DNA of 64,000 bases from Cyanobium sp. NS01. GTDB taxonomy: Bacteria; Cyanobacteriota; Cyanobacteriia; PCC-6307; Cyanobiaceae. Below the pieces are notes generated by a model. It searched no databases and was not told where the DNA came from. It was given only the letters and a program-made list of their open reading frames with translations. Both the position numbers and the translations under genes were made by a program. Positions within the stretch are counted from its first letter, which is position 1; each line of letters starts with the position of its first letter. Shown here one piece after another: positions 37,876-45,538 of the stretch. The DNA lies in assembly GCF_014280235.1 (NCBI RefSeq), contig NZ_CP047940.1, positions 1,426,001 through 1,490,000 of the forward strand. The letters run 5' to 3'.

Positions 37876-40044
37876 ATGACCACAACCTCCAACACGGCCA
37901 CCAACAGCGCAGTTCAGGCTCACAGCCCCCTGGATCAGAAGATCCTCGAGCACTTCCCCGGCCTGGTGGTCCGCAAGGACCTCACCACCGAACTCAAGCA
38001 GAACGCGGTGGTGCCCACCTACGTGCTGGAGTACCTGCTCGGGCAGCACTGCGCCACCGACGATCCCACCCTGATCGCCGAAGGCCTGGAATCGGTGCGG
38101 CGCATCCTCGCCAAGCACTACGTGCACCGCAACCAGGCGGAGCTGGTGAAATCGACCATCAAGGAGCGGGGCACCCACAAGGTGATCGACAAGCTCACCG
38201 TGGAGCTCAATGACAAAGGCGGCTTCTACGAGGTGGAGTTCACCAACCTCGGGCTCAAAAAAGTCCCCATCGATGTGGACTTCATCAAGCGCTACCCCAA
38301 GCTGCTGGTGGGCGGCATCTGGGCGATCACCGATGTGGAGTACGAACTCCCCACCGACCCCAAGGCCAGCCCCTGGCAGATCTCAAGCGTCAAACCCATC
38401 CAGGTGGCTGGCGTCGATCACGACGAATTTCTCGCCGCCCGCGCCAAGTTCAGCACCGATGAGTGGATGGACGTTCTCATGCAGAGCGTGGGCTTCAACC
38501 CGGAGTTCTTCAGCCGCCGGGCCAAGCTGCTCACCTTGATCCGGCTGATCCCTTACTGCGAGCGCAACTACAACCTGCTGGAGCTCGGCCCCAAGGGAAC
38601 CGGCAAATCCCACATCTTCGCTGAGTTCTCCCCCCACGGCATGCTGATCTCAGGCTCGGAGGTCACCGCGCCCAAGCTGTTCGTGAGCAATGCCAGCGGC
38701 AAGATCGGCCTGGTCGGCTACTGGGACTGCATCTGCTTCGACGAGTTCGCCGGCAAGGACAAGCGTGTCGACAAGACGCTGGTCGACATCATGAAGAACT
38801 ACATGGCCAACCGCACTTTCTCGCGCGGCATCGAGCAGCTCAGCGCCGAAGCCTCGATGGTGTTCATGGGCAACACCCAGAAGTCGGTGGCCACCATGCT
38901 CAAGCATTCGCACTTCTTTGAGCCGCTGCCGGATAAGTACATCGATTCGGCCTTCATCGACCGCCTCCATGCCTTCAACCCCGGCTGGGAGGTGGCACCG
39001 GTGCGTCACGAGTTGTTCTGTACCGGCTACGGCTTCGTGGTCGACTACATCGCTGAGGTGCTCAAGCACCTGCGCACTGAGGACTACACCGGCCTGTACA
39101 AGCCGTTCTTTGAGATCAGCTCCGAGGTGTCGACCCGTGATCAGACGGGCTTTGAGAAGACCTTCTCTGGCCTGATGAAGATCATTCATCCCAATGGCAA
39201 GGCCAGTCAGGAGGAGATCGCTGAGCTGCTGGAGTTTGCGATGGAATGCCGCCGGCGGGTGCGGGAGCAGATCCTGCGAATCGATTCCACCTTCAAGGCC
39301 AACGACTTCATCTACCGAGACCTGGAAACCGGCAAGGCGGTGACGGTGCTCACGCCGGAAGAGAAGCAGTACCCCGCCTTTGCAGGACTTCGGCCTCTTT
39401 CCACCGAAGGAAATGAGAAGGCAGAGCCAGTTCCTGGCGAGGGAGGTCAGCCTGTTGCGTCAACAAACACATCCCCAGTCGCCTCTGACGGTGCACCCCT
39501 TCCGGCATCAACAGTCAAGGACAAAGTGGCCCCACAGCCACCTGAGCCTTCAGCTCTCAAGGAGCATCATCTGGTAGTGCCTGAAAACTCCAAGGGTTGG
39601 AGCTACCGGCGCTTGTTCGGCGACCACCTCAGTGGTGCCACCGGGATCATCATTCGGGATCCCTACATCCGGGCCTTCCACCAGATCCGCAACCTCGTGG
39701 AGTTCTTGCGCATGGTCAATGAGATCACCCCCGTGGGCGATGAGGTGACAGTGCATCTGATCACCGGTTCCGATCACGAGACGATGGAGAGGCAAGTAGA
39801 AATTCTGGGCAAAGTCCAGGATTCCTTCGCGGGAACCAGCACTCCCTTTTCCTGGGAGATCGACGCCAGCCCCAACTTCCATGCCCGTAGCCTCACCACC
39901 AATACGGGCTGGAAAATTACCCTTGACCGTGGATTGGATCTCTTCCAGAGGTTCGAGTCTTCTCCCTTCAACGCGGCAGCCGCCGTGCAGGAAGCACGAT
40001 TGACCAAGGGATGTGAGATCAGCTACATCGCCGCGAAGCCATGA
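37876..40044 (+). CDS. brxL: BREX AAA+ protein BrxL with a C-terminal MIT_C-like domain
   Basis: 722 residues. Residues 1-500 are a BrxL core: FPGLVVRKDLTTELKQ at the start, Walker A GPKGTGKSH at 238-246 and Walker B DCICFDEFAG near 285-294. The core ends near DFIYRDLETG as in short BrxL proteins. A Pro/Ser/Glu-rich linker (about 510-568) follows, then a domain of about 150 residues (SYRRLFGDHLSGATGIIIRD, then PYIRAFHQIRNLVEFLRMV) that looks like the phospholipase-D-like MIT_C domain. I see no Lon-protease Ser-Lys dyad. BrxL drives phage restriction in type 1 BREX. The gene closes the operon and converges on the Mrr gene five bases away. Confidence 0.9.
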   Translation: MTTTSNTATNSAVQAHSPLDQKILEHFPGLVVRKDLTTELKQNAVVPTYVLEYLLGQHCATDDPTLIAEGLESVRRILAKHYVHRNQAELVKSTIKERGTHKVIDKLTVELNDKGGFYEVEFTNLGLKKVPIDVDFIKRYPKLLVGGIWAITDVEYELPTDPKASPWQISSVKPIQVAGVDHDEFLAARAKFSTDEWMDVLMQSVGFNPEFFSRRAKLLTLIRLIPYCERNYNLLELGPKGTGKSHIFAEFSPHGMLISGSEVTAPKLFVSNASGKIGLVGYWDCICFDEFAGKDKRVDKTLVDIMKNYMANRTFSRGIEQLSAEASMVFMGNTQKSVATMLKHSHFFEPLPDKYIDSAFIDRLHAFNPGWEVAPVRHELFCTGYGFVVDYIAEVLKHLRTEDYTGLYKPFFEISSEVSTRDQTGFEKTFSGLMKIIHPNGKASQEEIAELLEFAMECRRRVREQILRIDSTFKANDFIYRDLETGKAVTVLTPEEKQYPAFAGLRPLSTEGNEKAEPVPGEGGQPVASTNTSPVASDGAPLPASTVKDKVAPQPPEPSALKEHHLVVPENSKGWSYRRLFGDHLSGATGIIIRDPYIRAFHQIRNLVEFLRMVNEITPVGDEVTVHLITGSDHETMERQVEILGKVQDSFAGTSTPFSWEIDASPNFHARSLTTNTGWKITLDRGLDLFQRFESSPFNAAAAVQEARLTKGCEISYIAAKP

Positions 40045-40048
40045 CGGC

Positions 40049-41098
40049 TCAGTCGCTCTGGCTTGCCACCATCCATACCCGCTTTAGTGGCAACTCCAAT
40101 CTGATCCCCTCCGGCAGCCGTTCGTAGTTGGCGTAGAGCTTCACCAGCAGATCTTTACGGCTCCAGAGGCGCACCTTGAAGAAGCTGGCGGCCAGTTCCT
40201 TCTGCACATTGGGCTTGAACCCACTCCAACTCACGAACAGGCACTTTTCAGCGCCGAACTTCTGCCCGGCCCCGATCAACTTGTCCACCGTGGGGCGATC
40301 AACCGGCCCATCGCCAGACTTCACCTCGACGCAGATCGAAGGCTTCCCGAATCCCAGTTCACCCCCTCCGGCCAGGATGTCGGCACCACCATCGGCACCC
40401 TCCGGGCTGCGATAGGTGCTGTACCCCTCAGCTTTGAGGATCGCCTCCACCAGCTCGGTGAGGCCATGCCCCTTGAACCTGGCCTCGATCAGCCGCTCTA
40501 CCTGATCGGCTGCAAGTTCCTCCAGGTTGACGCTACCGGCTTCGGTGGCGTCGATCGTTTCACCCATACTCGTGGGCTCAGGGACAGCCAGCACCGCCGA
40601 GACGGTCTCGGGCTGCCATTGGTTGGCCCCCATGGCCCTCACCCTGGCTTCGGCGTCGTTCCGCTGCACGCGGCAGATGGTCAGGAACGCGCCAAAGGAA
40701 TAGAGGATGTCTTGCGGGAAGCTGCTCCTGGGGATCAGGCCACTGAACCAGTGGATGCTCCGCCAGTGGAAGTAGGGATCAGGGCCCTCAGGCTCAAAGT
40801 GATAGCAGCTGGTGATCTCCCCGAAGTACAGACCTGACTGCAGCTTGGAGGGCATCACGACCCAGTCGCCAGGTTGCATGTCATGGCCAAAGGCCCAGAT
40901 CTGCGACGACCAGTTGATCAACGCTTTCTGCTTCTCATCCGGGTAGCGCTGAGCCAAGGCAGCGATCAGGGCCTGCCGGTCGCCCAGGCCGAGCAGATCC
41001 ACGGTCAACTCCTCCCAGCAGACATAGATCCGGCTCTCGTCCAGAAACTTCTGCTCCTGCTCGCCATGGGAGCCGGCTCGGACCATCCAGAGGGTCAT
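40049..41098 (-). CDS. Mrr-type restriction endonuclease with EVE/PUA-like N-terminal domain
   Basis: 349 residues from the ATG at 41098; the frame continues to 41149 but the usual start of such proteins is MTLWMVRAG. The N-terminal half (MVRAGSHGEQEQKF then VVMPSKLQSGLYFGEI) has the layout of an EVE/PUA-like reader of modified bases. The C-terminal half is the Mrr catalytic domain, with the Asp in EGADGGADILAG and the ExK in ICVEVKSGDG, about 20 residues apart. Such proteins cut DNA carrying foreign modification, so it would complement BREX, which attacks unmodified DNA. Its tail converges on brxL. Confidence 0.85.
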   Translation of the reverse strand: MTLWMVRAGSHGEQEQKFLDESRIYVCWEELTVDLLGLGDRQALIAALAQRYPDEKQKALINWSSQIWAFGHDMQPGDWVVMPSKLQSGLYFGEITSCYHFEPEGPDPYFHWRSIHWFSGLIPRSSFPQDILYSFGAFLTICRVQRNDAEARVRAMGANQWQPETVSAVLAVPEPTSMGETIDATEAGSVNLEELAADQVERLIEARFKGHGLTELVEAILKAEGYSTYRSPEGADGGADILAGGGELGFGKPSICVEVKSGDGPVDRPTVDKLIGAGQKFGAEKCLFVSWSGFKPNVQKELAASFFKVRLWSRKDLLVKLYANYERLPEGIRLELPLKRVWMVASQSD

Positions 41099-41172
41099 GG
41101 ACTGTTGCCTGCAACCTTGAGCATGATCGAACCATTGGGTTGTGTCCATAACAACCCACCCACGAGTCCTCG

Positions 41173-41763
41173 ATGGGTTTCCGCTTCCGCCGCTCTACCC
41201 GCCTGGGCCCCCTGCGCTTCAATTTCGGGAAGAGCGGCCTCAGCTCGATTTCGCTTGGGGGTCGGGGAGGGTCCTTCAACATCCCGGTGGCCAGGTCCGG
41301 TGGCCCCCGTACCACTGTGGGGCTGCCTGGCACCGGCCTGAGCTGGAGCATCGAGCACAGCGAGGAGCCCATCACCCGGCCAGCGGCGATCCCAGCTGGC
41401 CCCGCCGCAGGTCTGCCCAACAGCCGTCGCCTCAAGCCCGGTCAGCTCGATGCGCTCAAGCAGGGCTGCCTGACCATGCTGCGTGAGCAGCTTCTGCAGC
41501 GAGGCAGCAGCACCCAGCAGCTCTGGGAGCTCGGCCTGGTGAGCCGCCTGCTGGCGGATCCTGCAATCGGTGGTCGCACCACAGGCCTGCTGGCCGTGAT
41601 CGAAACACCAGAAGCGATGCAGGCCTATCTGCTGCGGGCCCAGGGTCAGGACGATCTCAAGCGCCGGGCCCATCGCTGCATCGAGGCAGCCCAGGAAGCA
41701 GTCCGCCTGGCCCGGGGGCGGAGCTGGCTGAAGGCAAAGGCAGCAGAAGGGCTCAGCAGTTGA
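41173..41763 (+). CDS. DUF4236-domain protein
   Basis: 196 residues. The N-terminal 55 residues (MGFRFRRSTRLGPLRFNFGK, then SGLSSISLGGRGG and TTVGLPGTGLSW) are a DUF4236 domain, a short beta-rich module of unknown function. The rest is helical and ends in Lys/Arg-rich sequence (RRAHRCIEAAQEAVRLARG). It is divergent from the Mrr-type gene with 74 bases between, and its last 11 bases overlap the hydrolase gene on the other strand. Placement inside a defence island is suggestive only. Confidence 0.8.
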   Translation: MGFRFRRSTRLGPLRFNFGKSGLSSISLGGRGGSFNIPVARSGGPRTTVGLPGTGLSWSIEHSEEPITRPAAIPAGPAAGLPNSRRLKPGQLDALKQGCLTMLREQLLQRGSSTQQLWELGLVSRLLADPAIGGRTTGLLAVIETPEAMQAYLLRAQGQDDLKRRAHRCIEAAQEAVRLARGRSWLKAKAAEGLSS

Positions 41764-42421
41764 GCAGCTGCCGCAGGAATTGATCGGTCAAGGCCACAGC
41801 TGTGGCCCAGTTCTCGGCCTCGCTGAGGCCGGAGCTGAGGGTGGGCTTGAAGCTGTGGTCCCCACTGGGGATCCAGCGCAGCTGCACCTGCGGCGAGAGG
41901 TTGTAGGTCTCCACCTCCCCCCGCCGCCCGAAGCTGTCGCGCTCCCCCTGCAGGATCAAGGTTGGAGTGCGCAAGGCGGCCAGGTGCTCGGTGCGCAGCT
42001 TCAGCGGCTTGCCTGGAGGATGGAAGGGATAACCCAGGCAGAGACACCCGCGCACCCCATCGCTGGCGGCCAGCTCATCGACAAGCAGGCTGGCCACCCG
42101 ACCACCCATCGACTTGCCAGCGATGAAAAGCGGTCGCCCTGGGCTGTCGCGCCTCACCAGATGCACCTGTTGGCGGAAAGCTTCCTGCAACACCGGCATC
42201 CGATCAGGACCCTGGCGGCGGCCAGTGTCTCGCATCCGGGCCATGGAGGCGAACTCGAAACGGATCACCCGCCAGCCCGACTCGGCCAGTCCGCTGGCGA
42301 TGGCCGCCATGAACGGGCTGTCCATCGGCGCTCCAGCCCCATGGGCCAGCAGCACGGTGGCCGGCGCGGCGTCGGGACCGTCGATCAAGCGCGGGGCGGT
42401 GGTGGTGGCCTCAGCCGTCAT
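41753..42421 (-). CDS. Alpha/beta hydrolase of the KANL3/Tex30 (dienelactone hydrolase-like) type
   Basis: 222 residues from the ATG at 42421; an upstream in-frame start at 42490 is less likely. LLAHGAGAPMDSPFM opens the fold, the nucleophile elbow is AGKSMGGRVAS, the acid is in LQGERDSFGR and the histidine in PSGDHSFKP. The pattern HGAG...GKSMGGR is typical of this small hydrolase group found across cyanobacteria. Substrate unknown. It converges on the DUF4236 gene. Confidence 0.85.
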   Translation of the reverse strand: MTAEATTTAPRLIDGPDAAPATVLLAHGAGAPMDSPFMAAIASGLAESGWRVIRFEFASMARMRDTGRRQGPDRMPVLQEAFRQQVHLVRRDSPGRPLFIAGKSMGGRVASLLVDELAASDGVRGCLCLGYPFHPPGKPLKLRTEHLAALRTPTLILQGERDSFGRRGEVETYNLSPQVQLRWIPSGDHSFKPTLSSGLSEAENWATAVALTDQFLRQLLNC

Positions 42422-42459
42422 GGCCCGATCCTGACCGAGGTCGAACGGGTGGGATGGGA

Positions 42460-42746
42460 TCAAACGGGGCGGTTCAGGCGTTGCAGCCACAGCTCGCTCA
42501 CCGAGGCGATCGCCTCGAAGTCGGCATCGAAGCTCACCAAAACCGCGTTGTGGTGCAGGGCCACGGCGGCCACCAGCAGATCGAGGCTCAGCACCGTGCG
42601 GCGGAGCGCAGCAGCTCGAAGCGCACCGGTTCGGCCAGATGGGCCTCGGGGTCCAGCACGAAGGGTGCGATGAACTGCTTCAGCGAGGCCGGGCTGCGGG
42701 CCCGGGTGAAGTCGATCCAGAGGCTGGTGTCGAGCAGCAAGGTCAT
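42460..42746 (-). pseudogene. VapC-like PIN-domain toxin with an internal deletion
   Basis: The gene starts as a PIN toxin (MTLLLDTSLWIDFTRA, with the first catalytic Asp) and runs to FELLRSAARC and a stop at 42588..42590, 52 codons. In another frame from about 42605 the sequence carries on as SLDLLVAAVALHHNAVLVSF then DADFEAIASV, which is the C-terminal half of a PIN domain. The middle 40-45 residues are missing, so a deletion that shifted the frame is the simplest reading. The toxin is almost certainly inactive. Confidence 0.75.
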
Positions 42747-42973
42747 GAAGCGAACTCCTGGGCCTGCTGGCGCTCACGCTCCTGGTCGGCCTCGTAGCTC
42801 TCCAGCTCCACGCCCCATTCGCCGCTGAGGAAGCGCTGGGCGATCTGGGCGCGGCGGCGCTGCTGCAGGGCCTCCTCCATCAGGCGGCGGATGGCAGGGC
42901 CCTTCTTGCGCTCACCCGTGAGATCCAGGATTTCAGCCATCTCCTTTTCGCTTAGTTCGACAGTCACTTTCAT
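42743..42973 (-). CDS. VapB-like antitoxin, ribbon-helix-helix type
   Basis: 76 residues. The first 35 (MKVTVELSEKEMAEILDLTG then RKKGPAIRRLMEEAL) fit a ribbon-helix-helix DNA-binding domain; the tail is acidic and Gln/Arg-rich and would bind the toxin. The stop overlaps the vapC-like ATG by two bases (ATGA), the usual operon form. As the toxin is broken the antitoxin is probably on its way to loss. Confidence 0.75.
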   Translation of the reverse strand: MKVTVELSEKEMAEILDLTGERKKGPAIRRLMEEALQQRRRAQIAQRFLSGEWGVELESYEADQERERQQAQEFAS

Positions 42974-43179
42974 GGTTTAAAGGCTGCCCCCTCAGACTTT
43001 GAGCCAGCAGTTCGTCGAGGCGCATAGCAGCCCAGAGGCCACGGGCAGCCTAAGAGAAGCGGCTCTGCTCGGCTTGCTTCCCCGGTCGTGTTCACCGCTG
43101 GACTCGTCCCGAAGCAGAAGCCAAGGGCTAGGGCCGGTTGCAAGGTCTCGGCTCGCGCTGCCCTGAGCAAGGAGAGGCC

Positions 43180-43365
43180 ATGACCACGACCCTGGAGAGA
43201 CCAACCGCGTTGAAGTGCGCCTGCGCCAAGGGGCACACCAATGGTGAACCCTGCCACGCCGGCTGCGGCTGCGAATGCCATGGCTGCCGCTGTGGCAGCA
43301 GCCAGCGCTCCGCGTTGCAGATCAACGCACCGGCCTCGCCCGCGCGCGGTGCTCCTGCGGGCTGA
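43180..43365 (+). CDS. Shortened second metallothionein-like protein
   Basis: 61 residues. The first 15 match the full-length copy except for four changes (MTTTLERPTALKCAC), then AKGHTNGEPCHAGCGCECHGC follows directly: residues 16-40 of the full copy, including four Cys, are missing with the frame kept. In the full-length copy CGCCTG occurs at 22292 and again at 22367, 75 bases apart, so slippage between such repeats would give exactly this loss. After CRCGSS the frame runs on into DNA belonging to the convergent AraC gene. Eight Cys remain. Function uncertain. Confidence 0.75.
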   Translation: MTTTLERPTALKCACAKGHTNGEPCHAGCGCECHGCRCGSSQRSALQINAPASPARGAPAG

Positions 43366-44266
43366 TGCCGCGCACCCGCTTGAACGCCGTGCTGAGCGCG
43401 AAAGGCGTGCTGTAGCCGAGCGCGTGGGCCACCGTGCCGACGCTCGCCTCCGGATCGCAGAGCATGTCGGCGGCGAGGGCGAGTCGCCAGCTGGTCAGGA
43501 ACTTCATCGGAGACTCCCCGACAACGTCCTGGAACCGCCGTGAAAGCGCGGCGCGCGAGGCGCCGACCTCCCGCGAGAGCTTCGCCAGCGTCCAGGGACA
43601 CGCCGGGTCGTCGTGCATCGCCTGCAGCGCACGACTCACCACCGGGTCGCTCTGCGCCCGGTACCAGGTCGGGCTGTGGGCGTCGGGTCGCGTGAACCAG
43701 GCGCGCAGGATCGCGATCAGCAGGAGGTCGATCAGACGGTCCAGCACGGCGGCCTGGCCAGGACCCTCCTTGGCCATCTCGTCGCACAGCAGGGCGATGA
43801 GCGGCGAATTCCACGTGTCGTTCGACAGCGACAGAAGCGGCGGCAGGGCGCGCAGCAGGCGGTCGCTGATGTCGCTGGTCGACTCGTAGGCGCCGACGAG
43901 CATCAGCGTCGAACCGTTCGGGTCGTTGCCCCAGGTCCGGGCGCCGTGCATCAGCTCAGCCTCGATCGACTCGCCGTCGCGGTTGCAGCAACGCTGGCCG
44001 GGGTGGATCACAATCTCGGGCACCGTCGCCGGATCGTCCGCAACGTTGTAGTGAGCCGGTGCGCGGGTCACGGCGACATCACCGGCGTCAAGGCGCACCG
44101 GCTGGCCGTCGTCGGGGACGACCCAAGCGTGTCCGCGCACGATCGCCAGCACCGTGATGGGGGACTCGGCGAGGATCCGCAGCGACCACGGCGGCGTCAT
44201 CACGGTGCGGAGCGAGAAGGCGCCCCGCGCGCGCGGACCGTCGAGCAGACCTGCGAATGGATCCAT
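43322..44266 (-). CDS. AraC-family regulator with cupin-like sensor domain
   Basis: 314 residues from the ATG at 44266. Residues 1-190 form a cupin-type sensor (MDPFAGLLDGPRARGAFSLR at the start, VRGHAWVVPDDG, and IHPGQRCC), as in the AraC_binding_2/cupin_6 group. The C-terminal 100 residues hold two helix-turn-helices (LAKLSREVGASRAALSRRFQ and VGTVAHALGYSTPFALSTAF). Codon use is GC-rich in a different style from the flanks. It is divergent from the NmrA-type reductase, which it probably controls. The last 44 bases overlap the metallothionein frame. Confidence 0.9.
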   Translation of the reverse strand: MDPFAGLLDGPRARGAFSLRTVMTPPWSLRILAESPITVLAIVRGHAWVVPDDGQPVRLDAGDVAVTRAPAHYNVADDPATVPEIVIHPGQRCCNRDGESIEAELMHGARTWGNDPNGSTLMLVGAYESTSDISDRLLRALPPLLSLSNDTWNSPLIALLCDEMAKEGPGQAAVLDRLIDLLLIAILRAWFTRPDAHSPTWYRAQSDPVVSRALQAMHDDPACPWTLAKLSREVGASRAALSRRFQDVVGESPMKFLTSWRLALAADMLCDPEASVGTVAHALGYSTPFALSTAFKRVRGISPQEHRARARPVR

Positions 44267-44417
44267 GGCCGGCACGGTATTGGCTGGACGCTCGGATATG
44301 GAACTGAGCATCTCGGCGATGGCCCAGGCGGCGCTCCCCGCAGAGGATTCAGAGGCGCCCTCAACAGGCTCGGCAGGCCGGGCTGGGGGTGAGACCCACG
44401 ACCACCCCATCCACCTC

Positions 44418-45266
44418 ATGCAGAACACAAACTTCAACGGCACGACCCTGGTGATCGGAGCGAGCGGCAAGACCGGCCGTCGCGTCACGGACCGCCTCAT
44501 CGCAGAAGGACGGCGGGTCCGGCCCGTCTCCCGCTCCACGCAGCTGCGCTTCGACTGGCAGGACGACAGCAGCTGGGCCCCAGCCCTCGACGGCGTCGAG
44601 GCCGCCTACATCACCTACTTTCCCGACCTGGCGCTGCCCGGGGCGGCCGAGACCGTCGATGCGTTTGCGCGCCTTGCCGTCGCGCGCGGCGTCCGGCGCC
44701 TCGTTCTGCTCTCCGGCCGCGGCGAGGCGGGTGCCCAGCGGGCCGAGCGCTACCTGCAGAACTCCGGCGCCGATTGGACGATCGTCCGCTGCGCCTTCTT
44801 CAACCAGAACTTCGACGAGAATTTCGTCGACTCCGTGCGGCACGGGATCGTTGGGATGCCGGCGGGCGACACCGCCGAGCCATTCGTCGACGCCGACGAC
44901 ATCGCCGACGTCGTCGTCGCGGCGCTCACCGATGACCGCCACATCGGCGAGCTCTACGAGCTGACGGGCCCGCGCCTGCTCACCATCGCCGAAGCCGCCC
45001 ACGCGCTCGGTGTCGCCATCGGCCGCGAGGTGCGCTACATCCCGCTGACCGCCGAGCAGTTCGGCGCCGAGCTGGGCGCGCACGGGATGCCGGAAGCGGA
45101 CGCCACGCACCTCGCCGAGCTGCTCAGCGAGGTGCTCGACGGCCGCAGTTCCCACCTCGGCGATGGCGTGCAGCGGGCGCTGGGACGCCCGGCCCGCGAC
45201 TTCGCCGACTACGCGAGGGACACCGCCGCGACGGGCGCGTGGAACCCTGAGGCCGTGGCGGCGTGA
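44418..45266 (+). CDS. NmrA-like NAD(P)-binding reductase
   Basis: 282 residues from the ATG at 44418. The motif TLVIGASGKTGRRVTDRL near the start is the NmrA/atypical-SDR nucleotide-binding loop. The expected HSCARG-like helix (FARLAVARGVRRLVLLSG) and VRCAFFNQNFDENF follow. The pair AraC-regulator/NmrA-reductase is a familiar unit in actinobacteria and proteobacteria, and the codon style here fits import. The stop overlaps GTGA with a short truncated frame. Confidence 0.87.
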   Translation: MQNTNFNGTTLVIGASGKTGRRVTDRLIAEGRRVRPVSRSTQLRFDWQDDSSWAPALDGVEAAYITYFPDLALPGAAETVDAFARLAVARGVRRLVLLSGRGEAGAQRAERYLQNSGADWTIVRCAFFNQNFDENFVDSVRHGIVGMPAGDTAEPFVDADDIADVVVAALTDDRHIGELYELTGPRLLTIAEAAHALGVAIGREVRYIPLTAEQFGAELGAHGMPEADATHLAELLSEVLDGRSSHLGDGVQRALGRPARDFADYARDTAATGAWNPEAVAA

Positions 45267-45319
45267 CAGCGCTGTTCGCGCTGCTGCTGTTCGGCAGCGG
45301 TGCCGCCTTCCTGGCGTAG
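45263..45319 (+). pseudogene. 18-codon hydrophobic remnant of a gene after the NmrA-type reductase
   Basis: A GTG overlapping the reductase stop (GTGA) opens a frame encoding VTALFALLLFGSGAAFLA followed by TAG. This looks like the first transmembrane helix of a third operon gene cut off where imported DNA meets host DNA. Only overlap geometry and hydrophobicity support it. Confidence 0.3.
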
Positions 45320-45365
45320 CTGAGGATCCCGAGCTGCTTGACCACAAGGATGCGGAGGCCGGAGT

Positions 45366-45503
45366 TCAGCAGGATCTGACTCTTCGTGCCACCACCCAGG
45401 TGTCGCGGGGAGTGCCCTCGGGCCAGTGGGAGTGATCGATGCTGACGCGTTTGCCGCAGACGTGACACAGACGGCGGCACTGGCCTTCACCACAGCAGAG
45501 CAC
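45366..45503 (-). CDS. 45-residue candidate Cys/His-rich small protein
   Basis: A GTG at 45503, preceded by a GGGGG-rich stretch, opens 45 codons: LCCGEGQCRRLCHVCGKR, then VSIDHSHWPEGTP. Six cysteines and three histidines in the first half form a plausible zinc site. It reads like a small zinc-ribbon or HNH-like fragment, but could be the remains of a longer gene. The 204 bases 45320..45538 otherwise hold no gene. Confidence 0.35.
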   Translation of the reverse strand: MLCCGEGQCRRLCHVCGKRVSIDHSHWPEGTPRDTWVVARRVRSC

Positions 45504-45510
45504 CCCCCTT

Positions 45511-45528
45511 GAAACGGAACACCGTTTC
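45511..45528. promoter_or_regulatory. Hairpin between the pterin dehydratase gene and the Cys-rich ORF
   Basis: GAAACGG-AACA-CCGTTTC forms a perfect seven-base-pair stem with a four-base loop. It lies ten bases after the dehydratase stop on the minus strand but lacks a T run on either side, so its role is open: RNA stabilisation, attenuation or an operator. Confidence 0.35.
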
Positions 45529-45538
45529 GGGGAGCTGG

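Noticed and set aside
22254-43365. The two metallothionein copies as a recent duplication flanking a transposon-like unit
   Set aside because: They differ at many positions and their upstream DNA is unrelated, so they are not fresh direct repeats made by insertion.
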